A stretch of DNA of 30,615 nucleotides, from the NCBI GenBank assembly GCA_000934455.1, contig KN888131.1:33384-63998 (forward strand), given 5' to 3'. A program made the position numbers and the translations under genes. This DNA comes from Apostichopus parvimensis. Its lineage: Eukaryota > Echinodermata > Holothuroidea > Aspidochirotida > Stichopodidae. Shown piece after piece: positions 21,350 through 30,615 of the stretch. The stretch's first letter is position 1, and each line of letters begins with the position of its first letter. The notes under the pieces are model-generated. The model made no database searches, had not been told where the DNA came from, and was given only the letters and a program-made list of their open reading frames with translations.

Positions 21350-22568
21350 GGGGGGAAGCCAGTTATCTGCCCTTCGGAATTCCTTCGGTGGGAGGAAGTT
21401 AATAAACAGAGAGGAAGCAAGCATACGGAGAGGAGCAGAATAAGAAAGGATGAAGACATTGTGGCATGTTGGCGTGTCTGAACTTTTTGATGGGATAATC
21501 TAAAATACAGCAAATATAGATTATGGCCCAAGGGGAGCTTTTTATGCTGGATGATGGAAGAGCCTTTTTGAGAGGAAAAGTAATCTTGAAAGGTCATTCT
21601 TCGTCGTCATCATCTGAGTGCGGCTGGAAAATAGAACGATTCAAAATAAGTTGAGAAAAATTGTTCGAAAGAGGTTGGAGAATAGGAAGCCGGGGGTTGT
21701 AATCACCTCCCCCGGCCTTTTTTCCCCCAACGTTTAAAATATGTGGTAACTTTGAGGTGAATTTGATGGATTTACATGTTTGCTGATAGTTGATGAGAAC
21801 AAAGTTCATAATCATTTTTATTTAGGTTGGGTGGATCTGGGGGATGAAAAGGGGAATGTAGGGGGAAGGTCTGGGGGTGGAGTAGGAGGTCTGGTGGATT
21901 GGGTGAGGGTTGAATTGGTAGAATGCATAATATGGACAGACGAAGAATACCTGCAATTGGACAGTTGAATTTGTCAGCCTAGTAAGTTCATCTCAAAGTT
22001 TATATCCCCTTTTTTCAGTGATCCATATTCCTTGTACTATAATAGATGTTTTACGGACCTGGAAAAATATAATGAGAACAATTAAATTTCTGACAGTTTC
22101 CAAAACTTTGGCCAACAGATAATGTTAGAGACATCATATAAACATTGACTCTTCAATTCCTATTTAAATTTGTCTATCAAATGTTACAATTTTCACGGTT
22201 TAGGTTTTCTGTCTGGAATTGTTTATTTCTTTCAGTTTACTATAAGAACCATGAGCTCATAACTTACAACTTACAAGCTTCTAAAGCATTCTCTATATAT
22301 GGACATTATATTGAACAGGTACATACTAAGTGTACAAGCTGCTGGTTTCCATCTTCGGGAACGAGTTGAGCGCAAGAAAATTTGGCTGATTTTTTTCTTT
22401 TGTTAAATTTAATGAGGAAGTTGAAATCCCTTGGTACTTCTAGATCTGATCTTAAGCTGATTGTCGTCTATGTCTCATAGTCCTGATATTGTAGGTTGAT
22501 GGTGCACGTTCACCATCAAAATGACACATAGATGGGAAGAATAAAGTGATTGGTCAATTTCAAACCAG
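21350..22568. other. Stretch without a supported gene
   Basis: Contains a purine-rich, G-quadruplex-prone block at about 21837-21905, a GTAAGTTC donor shape at about 21983 and a strong acceptor shape (CCCCTTTTTTCAG) ending near 22019. These two are too close to be one intron. The sequence after the acceptor is open in two frames, neither recognisable. Confidence 0.4.
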
Positions 22569-22645
22569 ATAAGAAAAGACAGACTAGAACGTTGGAAGCA
22601 GCGATGGAGATAAGTTGGCCTAGATACATACCAAATCAGGTTCAT
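22569..22645 (+). CDS. Coding-like exon (first of a pair), unknown product
   Basis: Acceptor shape (gtcaatttcaaaccag) before 22569, two completing bases, then 25 codons to TTCAT|GTAAGT in phase 0. The peptide includes KKRQTRTLEAAMEISWPRY and then IPNQVH. The composition is basic then mixed. It joins in frame to 22802-22852. No family is recognised. Confidence 0.25.
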
Positions 22646-22801
22646 GTAAGTACATGCTATTCAAACGGGCCTCTTAAATTGACATTAAACCATGATGTCA
22701 TATTAAGATCTTTCTTCCTTTTTGATCTTTAGAAAGCTCGGAAGGTTTCTTTTACCCCCTTTCTTACGTATATTTTCTCCTTTCGCGATTTTGTTTTACA
22801 G

Positions 22802-22852
22802 AGCGGCGGCAACACTTGTCGGTTAAGGTACCAGCATTTTAGTAGGTCATGA
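22802..22852 (+). CDS. Coding-like terminal exon (second of a pair)
   Basis: A very strong acceptor, with a pyrimidine-rich run of about 45 bases ending ttttacag at 22801, opens a phase-0 frame SGGNTCRLRYQHFSRS to a TGA at 22850-22852. With the exon at 22569-22645 it would give a protein C-terminus across a 156-bp intron, close to the other short introns proposed here. A GTACCAG inside the exon could be an internal donor. No homology is recognised, and the pair could also be an untranslated or long non-coding transcript. Confidence 0.25.
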   Translation, partial: SGGNTCRLRYQHFSRS

Positions 22853-25068
22853 ATGGATCGAATTAACTGGTTCAATTCTCTGTCCTTAAAGATGGACTCT
22901 TTTCAGATCGGATTTACTGTTAGTCATGCACAGATGTATTACCCGCTGTGCATGCTTGTATGTTATATGAGATATGAATATTCAGTGTGTAGGGGAGGGG
23001 GGAAGAGGGAGATAGAGCAGGGGAAAGGAGGGAGGAGAGGAAGGGATACTTCATAAAATACTCACTTGCTTTTATTCTAGCAAAGAAAGATTAAGAAATT
23101 TGGGATTTGTTTGTGTGTGACAAATTATTCAATGTTTTGACCTACATACTGTAAATGAATTTAGAGTAAAATGAAATAGAACAACAGGAGTCCACTATGT
23201 AACAATTGTTTTCTCTTTTTTTCTTTATAAATTTGTATCTCTAAGAGGTGCATAATTACCCACCTTTCTCCCCTCAACTCCTCCCACTTTCGGTTCCTGA
23301 CAGCATGCCCGACAATAACCGACTTCAATTCCCCCCCCCCCCTTTCTTATTTACACTAAAAGTAAAACATGTCTTAGTCAGGATAACCAGGTCATTGACA
23401 TTCACAAGATACTCGCTGCAATAAGAAGATTGGAATTGATCTGTGTTTTAGTCCTGAGTCAATGTTGTGTGTTTCCCTGTTTGAGTCCATATGTGTATTT
23501 AACCTGTCTTCCTACACATACATACTGTACACAGTACCAGGCAAGACATGTCTGCGAACAATAGTTGACCATACGGTTCTAGTACTATTTAACTACTGTA
23601 GTTCTTGTCGAGCAGGACAATTGATTGACTTCGCTCGATCCTCAGCTCTCACCAATGTTGCGGATGTTGAAAACTCCAAGATCACAAATATGTAACAACG
23701 TGAAGAACATGTCCGACGAGACTCGTGCGAAAATCGCATAGTTTCAATTTCTGAAGGGAAAGATTTAACAAAGGAAGATTGAGTACTCAAACGTTCCAGT
23801 CTTGGTAGTTTAGGTAGATAGGGAAAGTGCAGATGTAGATGGAGACAGTAAATTTGCGTACTCCCTCACCTCATATTTACCTTATGCATTGCCATATTTA
23901 CCTCGCTCTAGCATCTGGCAATTGTTTGTATGTGTGTATGGCCATCTCCCTTCTGTAATCCCCATCCTCTTGTGCAAGCATCTCTCTTCTATCCTAAATG
24001 GCGAAACCAGAAAGTTGTGGGGAGGTCATCCATGGCCAGTAAAATGTAGAAAGGTTTTACAAATTCACTCTACACAGCTGGGAACTACACATTTATGTAT
24101 TCAATATATACCCAGTGTTCGCCATGGCAATTAGGCTATTATGCCTCAGAATTTGTGGTATTTAACTTCTTATTTAAGCCAGTGGATTCTGCCATTTGCC
24201 AGTACTAGACAAAACATACTGGTAATGGCATTTTCGTTTCTGCCAGTAAACATTAAGAACATATACACACATGATAGAGTCAGTCTGTTAACAATCGTCA
24301 GTACAGGTTCGGGATGATTTTCATACCCCAAATAAGCCCCGTTTACTGCTTATTATTATTATTGGACTGCTCCCACATAAGCCTGTATAGTTAAAAGCCT
24401 GTAGTTAACTTGATGCATGCTGTAAACTCAGTAAAACGCCAGTGAGGACTTGAATTTAGCCAGTAGAGTTTTTGAAGCACTCAGATTTTTTGTAAACTAT
24501 TAGTGGCTATTAAAGGTCCTAAAATTCTAGCGTTTTTGCTTTCAAGTTTTTAAATTTTCAATAACAGAACTGATAACTGCATTGTTTTGAAGTCATGTAC
24601 ATAAATAAAGTTGCCAGCTAGGTCAATGTATTTAAAGCACAAATTTCAAAAGATCGATCATTCGTGATGAGACGTTACAGTACACGACAGATGCAGTGTC
24701 AAAGGAGGGAATTGACTTTTTTTGAGCGGTTTTTGTTCCCTCGAAATGAACTTGTTTCAATTTTGATTGTGTCAGAAAAAAAAAAGGAGATTGTAACTTA
24801 ATGTGAGTGATTGTAGGCCAGTTTTGTGCCTCGATCCTTCAAAAGAACATTCGTTAAATATTGAACGTTATAACCTTGAAATGATGGATGTGTCTTTGTG
24901 AATCAAACATTAATTTAAAGATTCATGGGTAGTGTTAAAACAGTTTGACATGTTAACATGACGGAAATAAGACAAGAGACATATAAGTGAGGGGGGGGGG
25001 GACCAGAGTGTATTGTAAATGAAAAACAAGAATTAATATAAAGGAAAGAGAAAAAAGAAGAGGGATTA
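22853..25068. other. Stretch with one weak coding patch, otherwise no supported gene
   Basis: Besides the patch at 23602-23695, it holds a polypyrimidine acceptor shape ending near 23081, a 12-base C run at 23331-23342, an 11-base G run at 24991-25001, a purine-rich block at 22992-23045 and a perfect 12-bp palindrome CATGTTAACATG at 24949-24960. No further coding was supported. Confidence 0.4.
23602..23695. CDS. CpG-rich coding-like patch, strand undecided
   Basis: On the plus strand an acceptor shape (aactactgtag) is followed by SCRAGQLIDFARSSALTNVA and then DVENSKITNM to a TAA. On the minus strand the same bases are part of a frame with an ATG near 23741 that runs to a GTGAGAG donor at about 23660. 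Both have several CpGs and look protein-like, so I cannot choose. It is listed because the CpG content and the two rival splice solutions make it stand out from its flanks. Confidence 0.22.
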
Positions 25069-25206
25069 TCAAGATTGATGACAATTTTTATTTACAAGGT
25101 GAAGAATCTTGGCAAGACTTGATATAAAGGCTGTAGTGCGTTTCTTATGGATTATGCCAGACAGTTTTGGCCGTCCATGTTGGGCAGAACTTTCTATGCA
25201 TTGGCA
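25069..25206 (-). CDS. Coding-like terminal exon, minus strand
   Basis: On the minus strand an outstanding acceptor (dozens of pyrimidines, then ccaccttggcag) precedes 25206. The phase-0 frame encodes a 45-residue tail that includes HKKRTTAFISSLAKILHLVN and ends in TGA at 25069-25071. An AATAAA (complement of 25087-25092) lies inside the frame, which either marks a transcript end near the stop or argues against coding. The frame joins in phase with the short ATG exon at 25655-25675. The family is not recognised. Confidence 0.27.
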   Translation of the reverse strand, partial: CQCIESSAQHGRPKLSGIIHKKRTTAFISSLAKILHLVNKNCHQS

Positions 25207-25654
25207 CTGCCAAGGTGGCATGGGAAGAGGTGAGGGAGGGAGGAAGGAAGGGAGGGTGGATGATCCCTGATAATATGGGCCTGGTAGATGGTCCATCAAA
25301 CAAAGCAGGAAATTTTATGCCACAAATTTTAACATCAGTGAATAATGGTTTGACCATTAACTAGTTGCCCAATCTCCTACCTGTTTTAGGGACCCCAGTC
25401 AGAAATCATTCACAGAATTAGTTTTCAGCAATTTTTCTTGTGATATATACATTGATACTAAGTAAAATTAAGCCAACCCTAACTTTCTCAGCCCGGCTCC
25501 CCCATTTTGACTCTAAATGCAAAATATGTGATGAAAATGTTTTTTGTCTGGGATTGTTTTGTGCTGAACATATCTTATGTCGCTGACACATGTTGCCTCC
25601 CACCTCCCACCCCCACCCCTTCCCACCTCCCTCTCCGACTGTGTTAAGAGTTAC

Positions 25655-25675
25655 CTGCAGACTAGGAAATGACAT
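25655..25675 (-). CDS. Possible short start exon (MSFPSLQ)
   Basis: On the minus strand an ATG at 25673-25675, with AAA just upstream, opens seven codons ending CTGCAG|GTAACT, a good donor, in phase 0. Joined to 25069-25206 across a 448-bp intron it would give a 52-residue protein. The exon is so short that chance is a real possibility. Confidence 0.18.
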
Positions 25676-27347
25676 TTTATTTTTTCGACTCTACGGATGG
25701 CTTTGCCCTACTTTGATACAGTATTAGTGGTGCATCAGTGACCGAAAGTCATGAATCTGGATCATCTTTCGTTCTTAAACCTTTTATTTTTTAGGAGATT
25801 ATTTACCTATTTTGGCGATGAGTAACCGCGGTAACCCAATATGCAGCTCAGTGCTCCAGTGGAGAGAGAGAGAGAGTGAAAGAGAGAGAGAAAAAGAAAG
25901 AGAAAAAGAAAAAGAAAGAGAATGATAAAATTTAAAAGAAGATCATGGAGAAAGAAATCAAAGGGAAAAAAAGTGAAGAAAAGAGAGAAATAAGTCAATC
26001 AATAGAATGAGAGTTGATCAGATAAAAAAGATGCATTTTAAAAGAGGGAGAGAGAGAGAGAGAAAAAAAAATGGAATAAGGTCGATGATTACAAAATTGT
26101 ATGTCTGCTTGGCATGTATTTATAATCAAGTTCCTCCCTGGAATTGCTGAGTCATCTTTTCAGAGATTTTGCATGTTTTTGTTGTGTTCCTCTAAATTTT
26201 GTCCATTTTCTAGTTTTATTAGATGACCTATTTTATTGAAAATGCAATGAATTCAGTCTCTATGGGAACATACGAGATATCTCGAATGGCATGTTAATGT
26301 ATTTTGTCTGTTATAAAGACACATTAGCAGCGAAGAGAGGACGGATTTGAAATTTCTTACAGCCAGTAGGTACCGTATGTTATTAGTGGATATATGCTGC
26401 ACTTATGTTCGAAGATTCAGTGAAATAAAATTGACTTTACAATGACTTTACAAATTCAAAAGAACTAAAAGTTGTTTTAAAATCAGGTTCAATATGTGGC
26501 TCTTTGAATTAAAGGTACATTAAGGTTTATAAGATTGCAAAGTGTATATAGTGTCTCCACAAAATATCTCTACATGACAGTATGAATTAGGGGCAAAAAA
26601 TCCATATTCTTGTGTTCTGTACATCTCACTGAGAAAGAAGATGGTCGCCTTTGCTCATTTCTTTGGAAATTTCTGACCTAGTTTTGTCTCGGGGTTGTTA
26701 AGAAATACATTAAGAAGGGGGGGGGGGGAAGGGGGTGAAATAGACCTTGGAATAAAAATTCCAATTATAATTTATTTTTATTTTGGATATACAATTTTGC
26801 ATTTTAAAGTAGGTTACAGGGTTGCATTCTATTGAAGTTGTTTCTATGGCAGGTTTCTGCATAATTACTGATATATAATGAGATCAAACTAACCACTACA
26901 GTATGTTGGTGATTTTCATATTACTTCAGACACCTGTTTATTGGTTTTGTTTGACGGGGGGGGGGGAGGGGGGGAAATGAGAGCTATAGCAACACAAAAG
27001 AAAATAAACACTGTGGTTGTAAAGTTTTGCTGACCCAGCACACCTTAACAATGTGATAATTATTAATTGCTCACTGAGATATATGTCTTTTCCTAAAGGT
27101 TTTTATAAATTCTATTTTCACTCATTTCTGCACAATTTCTGTCATTAAATTTCAAATATTTGTTTGTTGCGTAAAGCTTGTTCGATATTGCCATCATTAA
27201 TTGTTACTAAAATACACGCTGCGATGTGATCACGGAGCAAAATAATCCCCCACTTTTCCAGTTTTTGCAGGCTCAACAAACATTAACACTTGCTTAAATT
27301 CTGGATTATTAACATGATGTGTTGTTTCACCTCGACCTTGTTTTGTT
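25676..27347. other. Stretch rich in simple repeats, no supported gene
   Basis: Holds long GA/GAAA tracts at 25860-25990 and 26044-26070, a perfect 12-bp palindrome CGAGATATCTCG at 26273-26284, G runs at 26717-26728 and 26956-26966, and much AT-rich sequence. The GA tracts create false Leu/Phe/Ser-rich frames on the minus strand. Confidence 0.5.
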
Positions 27348-27521
27348 TCAATCACATCTTTTTCGCTCATTTGTGAAAAAATATATACATGTTCTGTAGT
27401 ACTGGCAAATCAAACACTTAATCCTATACTTCTCTGTATTGGCTGGAGCAACCACCGCCACACTGGCCGCTAGTCTCTCTTCAGTCTTCACCGTTGAAAA
27501 GTTGAAGTCAAACGCCATCAT
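27348..27521 (-). CDS. Small frame with start-exon features, unknown product
   Basis: The minus strand has an in-frame stop, then two consecutive ATGs at 27516-27521. The 57-residue frame begins MMAFDFNFSTVKTEERLAAS and continues through VAVVAPANTEK to a TGA at 27348-27350. The first 31 codons are GC-rich with several CpGs. After about 27428 the composition turns AT-rich, as if the coding part ended at a splice site near there, though the available GTATAG is a poor donor. A polyT acceptor shape also lies just upstream of the ATG. The opposite strand is open over the same patch. No family is recognised. Confidence 0.25.
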   Translation of the reverse strand: MMAFDFNFSTVKTEERLAASVAVVAPANTEKYRIKCLICQYYRTCIYFFTNERKRCD

Positions 27522-27741
27522 CCATCTTTATAAAAAAAAAACACCCAGTAAGGGGAATCACCGCTTCCCTACTCCATCAAGCTGTTTTTATCACCAATTC
27601 GTTGACAGGCTTGCTGATATTCTTAATGATGTGTTGACAGACGTATGGCTCTGTATCTTAACACACATTCAAAAATGTTTGTATTCATGACTGCCTCCTG
27701 TAGACTCTTGTTGGAATAAATCAGTATGTACTCAAATATAG

Positions 27742-27879
27742 GATGTTTGGGTTCAAACAGATTTTATTGAGGCTAAAACGGTGGTGTTGATTGATACGAG
27801 ATTGGGCCATGAAGGAATTGATGACGGAGAGAAGACTTGGGCAAGTCCGGAGGAGAATGAACAGTGGCGTGGTATTTAG
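27742..27879 (+). CDS. Weak coding-like frame after an AG
   Basis: After an acceptor-like ATAG the plus strand is open in phase 0 for 45 codons to a TAG, with acidic, evenly mixed content (LIDTRLGHEGIDDGEKTW in the middle). There is no pyrimidine tract before the AG, and the minus strand is also open throughout the same interval. It is recorded as a candidate only. Confidence 0.13.
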   Translation, partial: DVWVQTDFIEAKTVVLIDTRLGHEGIDDGEKTWASPEENEQWRGI

Positions 27880-28029
27880 ATTAAGATAGGTACAGGTTGT
27901 AAAGCTTGTAGATACTGCTAAGATCGTTTTTCGGATATGAGCCGTAAACTCAATAAAAAAAGAATCATGGTGGGGCGGATTTAAAGTTGAATTGGTTAAG
28001 AGCATAGAAGGTATCTCTGGCTTATATAA

Positions 28030-28410
28030 AGATAGAGAGTTAGGAAGGAAAGAAGACAATAGAAAGAACAAAGATAATTGGAAAGAAGACAAGACAATTA
28101 AAAAAAACAAAACAATAAGAAAGAACAAAAACAATTTAAAGAAGACAAGACAATTAGAAAGAACAAAGACAACTAGAAAGAACAAATTAGACAATTAGAA
28201 TAGAAACAAAAGACTATTGAAGGATAAAAATTCAATTTGAAAAAAAAAACAGTTACAGTAGAAAGAGAAAAAGACAATTAGAAAGAAAAAAAGATAATTA
28301 GAAAGAAAAAAAGATAATTAGAAGAAAAAACAATTAGAAACAAGAAAGATCATGAGAAAGAAAACAAGACAATTACAAAGAAAACATCACAATTAGAAAG
28401 AAAACAGATA
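28030..28410 (+). repeat. Degenerate purine satellite, about 17-bp unit
   Basis: More than fifteen imperfect copies of a unit like AAGACAATTAGAAAGAA run head to tail, with frequent single-base slips and A-run length changes. The array generates a low-complexity Lys/Asn/Arg frame on the plus strand and a Leu/Phe-rich frame of up to 157 codons on the minus strand (27721-28194). Neither is called as a gene. Confidence 0.85.
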
Positions 28411-28774
28411 TTTATAAAGCTATAATTTGATTGGGTCATTGTATGGCTGCAATAAGTAATGGACTGAACATCTTGCTGTACATGTTTTATAAGCTTTCAA
28501 ACTTAAGTTCTATTTGGACCATCCAAGTTATTTCAGCATTAACAATTAGGAGCCTTAATGAGAGTTATTAATGTTTTTAATGATGACCAGTGGCATTAAG
28601 AATATTGAGCAGGAGTGAGTGACCATTAGATGACCGTCGTTATTGTGAGCAGTTTTAAAAGAAAAATGGCTGGAATTTTGCTGGTCAAATGCTGAAATGT
28701 CTGACATGTTGACACCAATCTTCACCTACATCGTGATGAGCAGTTACACATGATAAAGAGTTATCTCGCTTACT
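28411..28774. other. No gene or clear repeat seen
   Basis: AT-rich unique-looking sequence between two satellites. It holds several TTAATGA-type words but no coding frame, element terminus or splice structure that I can support. Confidence 0.5.
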
Positions 28775-28955
28775 CAGCCCACCCTAACATCAGCCCACCC
28801 TGACATCAGCCCACCCTAATATCAGGCCTCTATCACCAGTCCACCCTAATATCAGCCCACCCTAACATCAGCCCACCCTAACATCATCTCACCTTAACAT
28901 CAATCCACCCTAAAATCACCCCACCCTAATCACACCTCTACCAATTATCCCACCC
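28775..28955 (+). repeat. Minisatellite with 16-bp unit containing CCCTAA
   Basis: Units of CAGCCCACCCTAACAT repeat about ten times with substitutions. A related CCTCTAxCAC-type segment interrupts the register at about 28825-28836 and again at 28935-28945. Each well-preserved unit carries one CCCTAA, the complement of the animal telomere hexamer TTAGGG, but the hexamers are not contiguous. Confidence 0.9.
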
Positions 28956-29050
28956 TTAATTTAAGAATAGGAAATGGTTGAAACACCAACTAAATGCACA
29001 TTTTTAGATTTACATGGCCGTAAAACAAGGAAATTAATGTAATACTCAAC
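28956..29050. other. Unique-looking spacer
   Basis: Short AT-rich interval between the minisatellite and the direct repeat that flanks the large palindrome. Nothing is recognised in it. Confidence 0.4.
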
Positions 29051-29117
29051 CTGTTGTACTCACACTCATCCTGTTGTATTATATATAACACAAGTCTGCT
29101 ATACACTATACCTATAT
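29051..29117 (+). repeat. Left flanking direct repeat of the palindrome
   Basis: Begins CTGTTGTACTCACACTCATC and ends near CTATACACTATACCTATAT. It matches 30404-30474 in the same orientation, with several substitutions and small indels. Confidence 0.7.
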
Positions 29118-30309
29118 GGGCAAATACACAGTAAACCAACACGAAATGATAACATGGAGGTTTTCCACCCCTAAAATTGATATTTCCAATGTTCTGTAAT
29201 GTTCAATATTACTCATTTGAAGCAAAGAGCTAGAGTAAAAAGTTTCAACTTTCTACTTGAATTTTGAAAAAATGGCCCATTAGAATCCTATAGGAAAATA
29301 ACGGTTGAACATTGACATACGGCAAGAAAATACAACGGTTGCAAAACATTGACATACATCACATAGATAGCAATTTTTCATAAAGTTTGAAACATACTTA
29401 GTCTTTCACCTTTCCTATGATGGCATACAGTCATGTCTAACTCACAACCAAATTAGAGTAATATATGATGTATATATCACGCTCAGTACAGCATGAAATA
29501 GATAACGGGCGAACATGTAAAAAATGTTACAACCGTTATAAATTTACGTTAAAAAATGGCATAACTCAAATGATTTGAAATGTATATGATCCATGTTACT
29601 GCACTCAGATACTTAGCCAGTAGTGGTTTATATAAACACTGAAAACATCATTTTTTGGTGCACATGGGGCACAGGTGGCAAATTTTAAGAAGTTTGACAT
29701 ACAAAAATGTAACTCATGTGTATGTCAATCTTTTTCAAACGTACCACTATACCCCCATGTGCATCATCAAATGAAGTTTCCATGGTTTTTATAAACTATT
29801 TCATGGTAGGAATCTGTATACACAAAAGGAACTACATGCACTGTATACTTTTTGAGTTTCGCAATTTTTTGTGGTACATTTATAACGGTTGTAACACATT
29901 GACATACTGTTCGACCGTTACCTATTTCATGCGCTACTAAGCCTGATATGCATCACCTATTGCTCTCGTTTGGTTGTGTGGCAGGTATGACTATATGCCA
30001 TCATAGGAAAATGTCCAAGACTATATATGTTTTAAACTTTATGAAAAATTGCCTGCCATGTGATGTATGTCAATGTGTTACAACCGTTATATATTTCTGG
30101 TGTATGTCAATGTTCGCCCGTTATTTTTCCCATAGGATTCCAATGGACCAAAATTTCAAAATTCAAGTAGGATGTTGAAACTTTCTATGCTATCTCTCTG
30201 CTTCAAATAACTAACACTCATCCTAATAGAACAAAGAAAATACCAATTTCAATACTGAAAACTGCATGTGTTGATTTTCGTGTTGGTTTACTGTGTAAAG
30301 GCCCATATC
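29113..30309. repeat. About 1.2-kb imperfect palindrome with no spacer
   Basis: The left arm (29113-29710) and the right arm (29712-30309) are reverse complements along their whole length. The outer ends share CACAGTAAACCAACACGAAA exactly. The inner ends meet at 29711 inside TTGACATAC/GTATGTCAA. I estimate 70-85 percent identity by eye, varying along the arm. Eight AACGG motifs (29300, 29334, 29504, 29533, 29884, 29915, 30083, 30118) fall at mirror positions whose sums stay within one of 59422, so the arms are almost free of indels. There is no protein frame of note. It could be a foldback or MITE-type element, an inverted duplication, or the source of a long hairpin RNA. Confidence 0.9.
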
Positions 30310-30403
30310 ACTATTCCTTGGCTCACACAGTGAACTGTTTAGCATTGTACCCACACTTGTACTAATAACACTGTGGGTACTTCTACTTGTACTCATACTC
30401 ATG

Positions 30404-30474
30404 CTGTTGTACTCACTCATCCTGTGTACTCATAGTACCATACAAGTCCCCTATACACTGTACCTACTGTATAT
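30404..30474 (+). repeat. Right flanking direct repeat of the palindrome
   Basis: Begins CTGTTGTACTCACTCATCCT and ends near CTATACACTGTACCTACTGT. It is the partner of 29051-29117. Just outside it, a segment with CTCACACAGTGAA repeats one seen at about 30321-30335, so the right flank also carries a tandem duplication with a period of about 165 bp. Confidence 0.7.
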
Positions 30475-30615
30475 CACTATGCTTCCTACTTCCTAGGCTC
30501 ACACAGTGAAATGTACATTGGACAGTGTCGATCTACTGTGCATATCACTTCTTTATCTGACGGTTTTCCGTAAAGACAACTTCGCGATAGGTCCAAGAAA
30601 AGTAATATCTCTTTC

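Noticed and set aside
25807..25998. 63-codon minus-strand Phe/Leu/Ser-rich frame
   Set aside because: It translates a (GA)n/(GAAA)n tract and has no unique protein-like part of useful length.
27721..28194. 157-codon minus-strand frame, Leu/Phe-rich in its first part
   Set aside because: Its first part is the reverse complement of the AAGACAATTAGAAAG-type satellite and merely translates the repeat. The rest overlaps a plus-strand open patch, with no splice support or recognisable domain.
28775..28955. CRISPR-like array
   Set aside because: The units are contiguous 16-mers without unique spacers, in an animal-type genome. It is a minisatellite.

Overview
The window looks like nuclear DNA from an intron-bearing animal. 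It is AT-rich, crowded with microsatellites and homopolymer tracts, and dominated by intergenic or intronic sequence. Nothing bacterial or viral was recognised. The C-type-lectin-like exon, the short introns (about 170-180 bp where two candidate exons can be paired) and the style of the interspersed repeats fit a marine invertebrate. An echinoderm is my guess from overall texture, but the window does not prove it.

Gene content is sparse. The best coding evidence is on the minus strand near 8 kb. There, 8019-8132 encodes the C-terminal part of a C-type lectin-like domain (CTLD), with a plausible preceding exon at 8308-8356. A second coding-like terminal exon (7750-7925) lies just downstream on the same strand. 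A second minus-strand transcription unit is proposed at 12.06-14.70 kb: a CpG-containing 5' exon with a strong donor (14564-14695), then two phase-compatible exons that would give a basic protein of about 96 residues. Weaker coding-like exons lie at 5.27, 18.82, 22.57/22.80 and 23.60 kb (plus) and at 25.07-25.68 and 27.35-27.52 kb (minus). None was recognised as a known family, and each rests only on splice-site shape and an open frame.

The repeats are the clearest structures. At 9.53-10.14 kb an inverted-repeat (MITE-like) element with a cagTGGCGTAAC-type terminus is nested inside a second inverted-repeat element built of 16-bp units, and both sit between 29-bp direct repeats. A SINE-like element with a B-box-like motif lies at 745-945. 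Minisatellites lie at 2020-2110, 6078-6172, 19193-19240, 28030-28410 and 28775-28955. Twelve uninterrupted G or C runs of nine or more bases are scattered through the window, with several G-quadruplex-prone blocks.

The most striking object is an almost spacer-free imperfect palindrome of about 1.2 kb (29113-30309), centred at 29711. Eight AACGG motifs sit at mirror positions to within one base, and about 70 bp of directly repeated flank lies on both sides. It would transcribe into a very long hairpin. A CpG-rich patch at 20.81-21.14 kb, carrying the longest open frame in the window, is the best candidate plus-strand promoter or first exon. I see no convincing new multi-gene system. The palindrome and the nested element deserve the closest second look.
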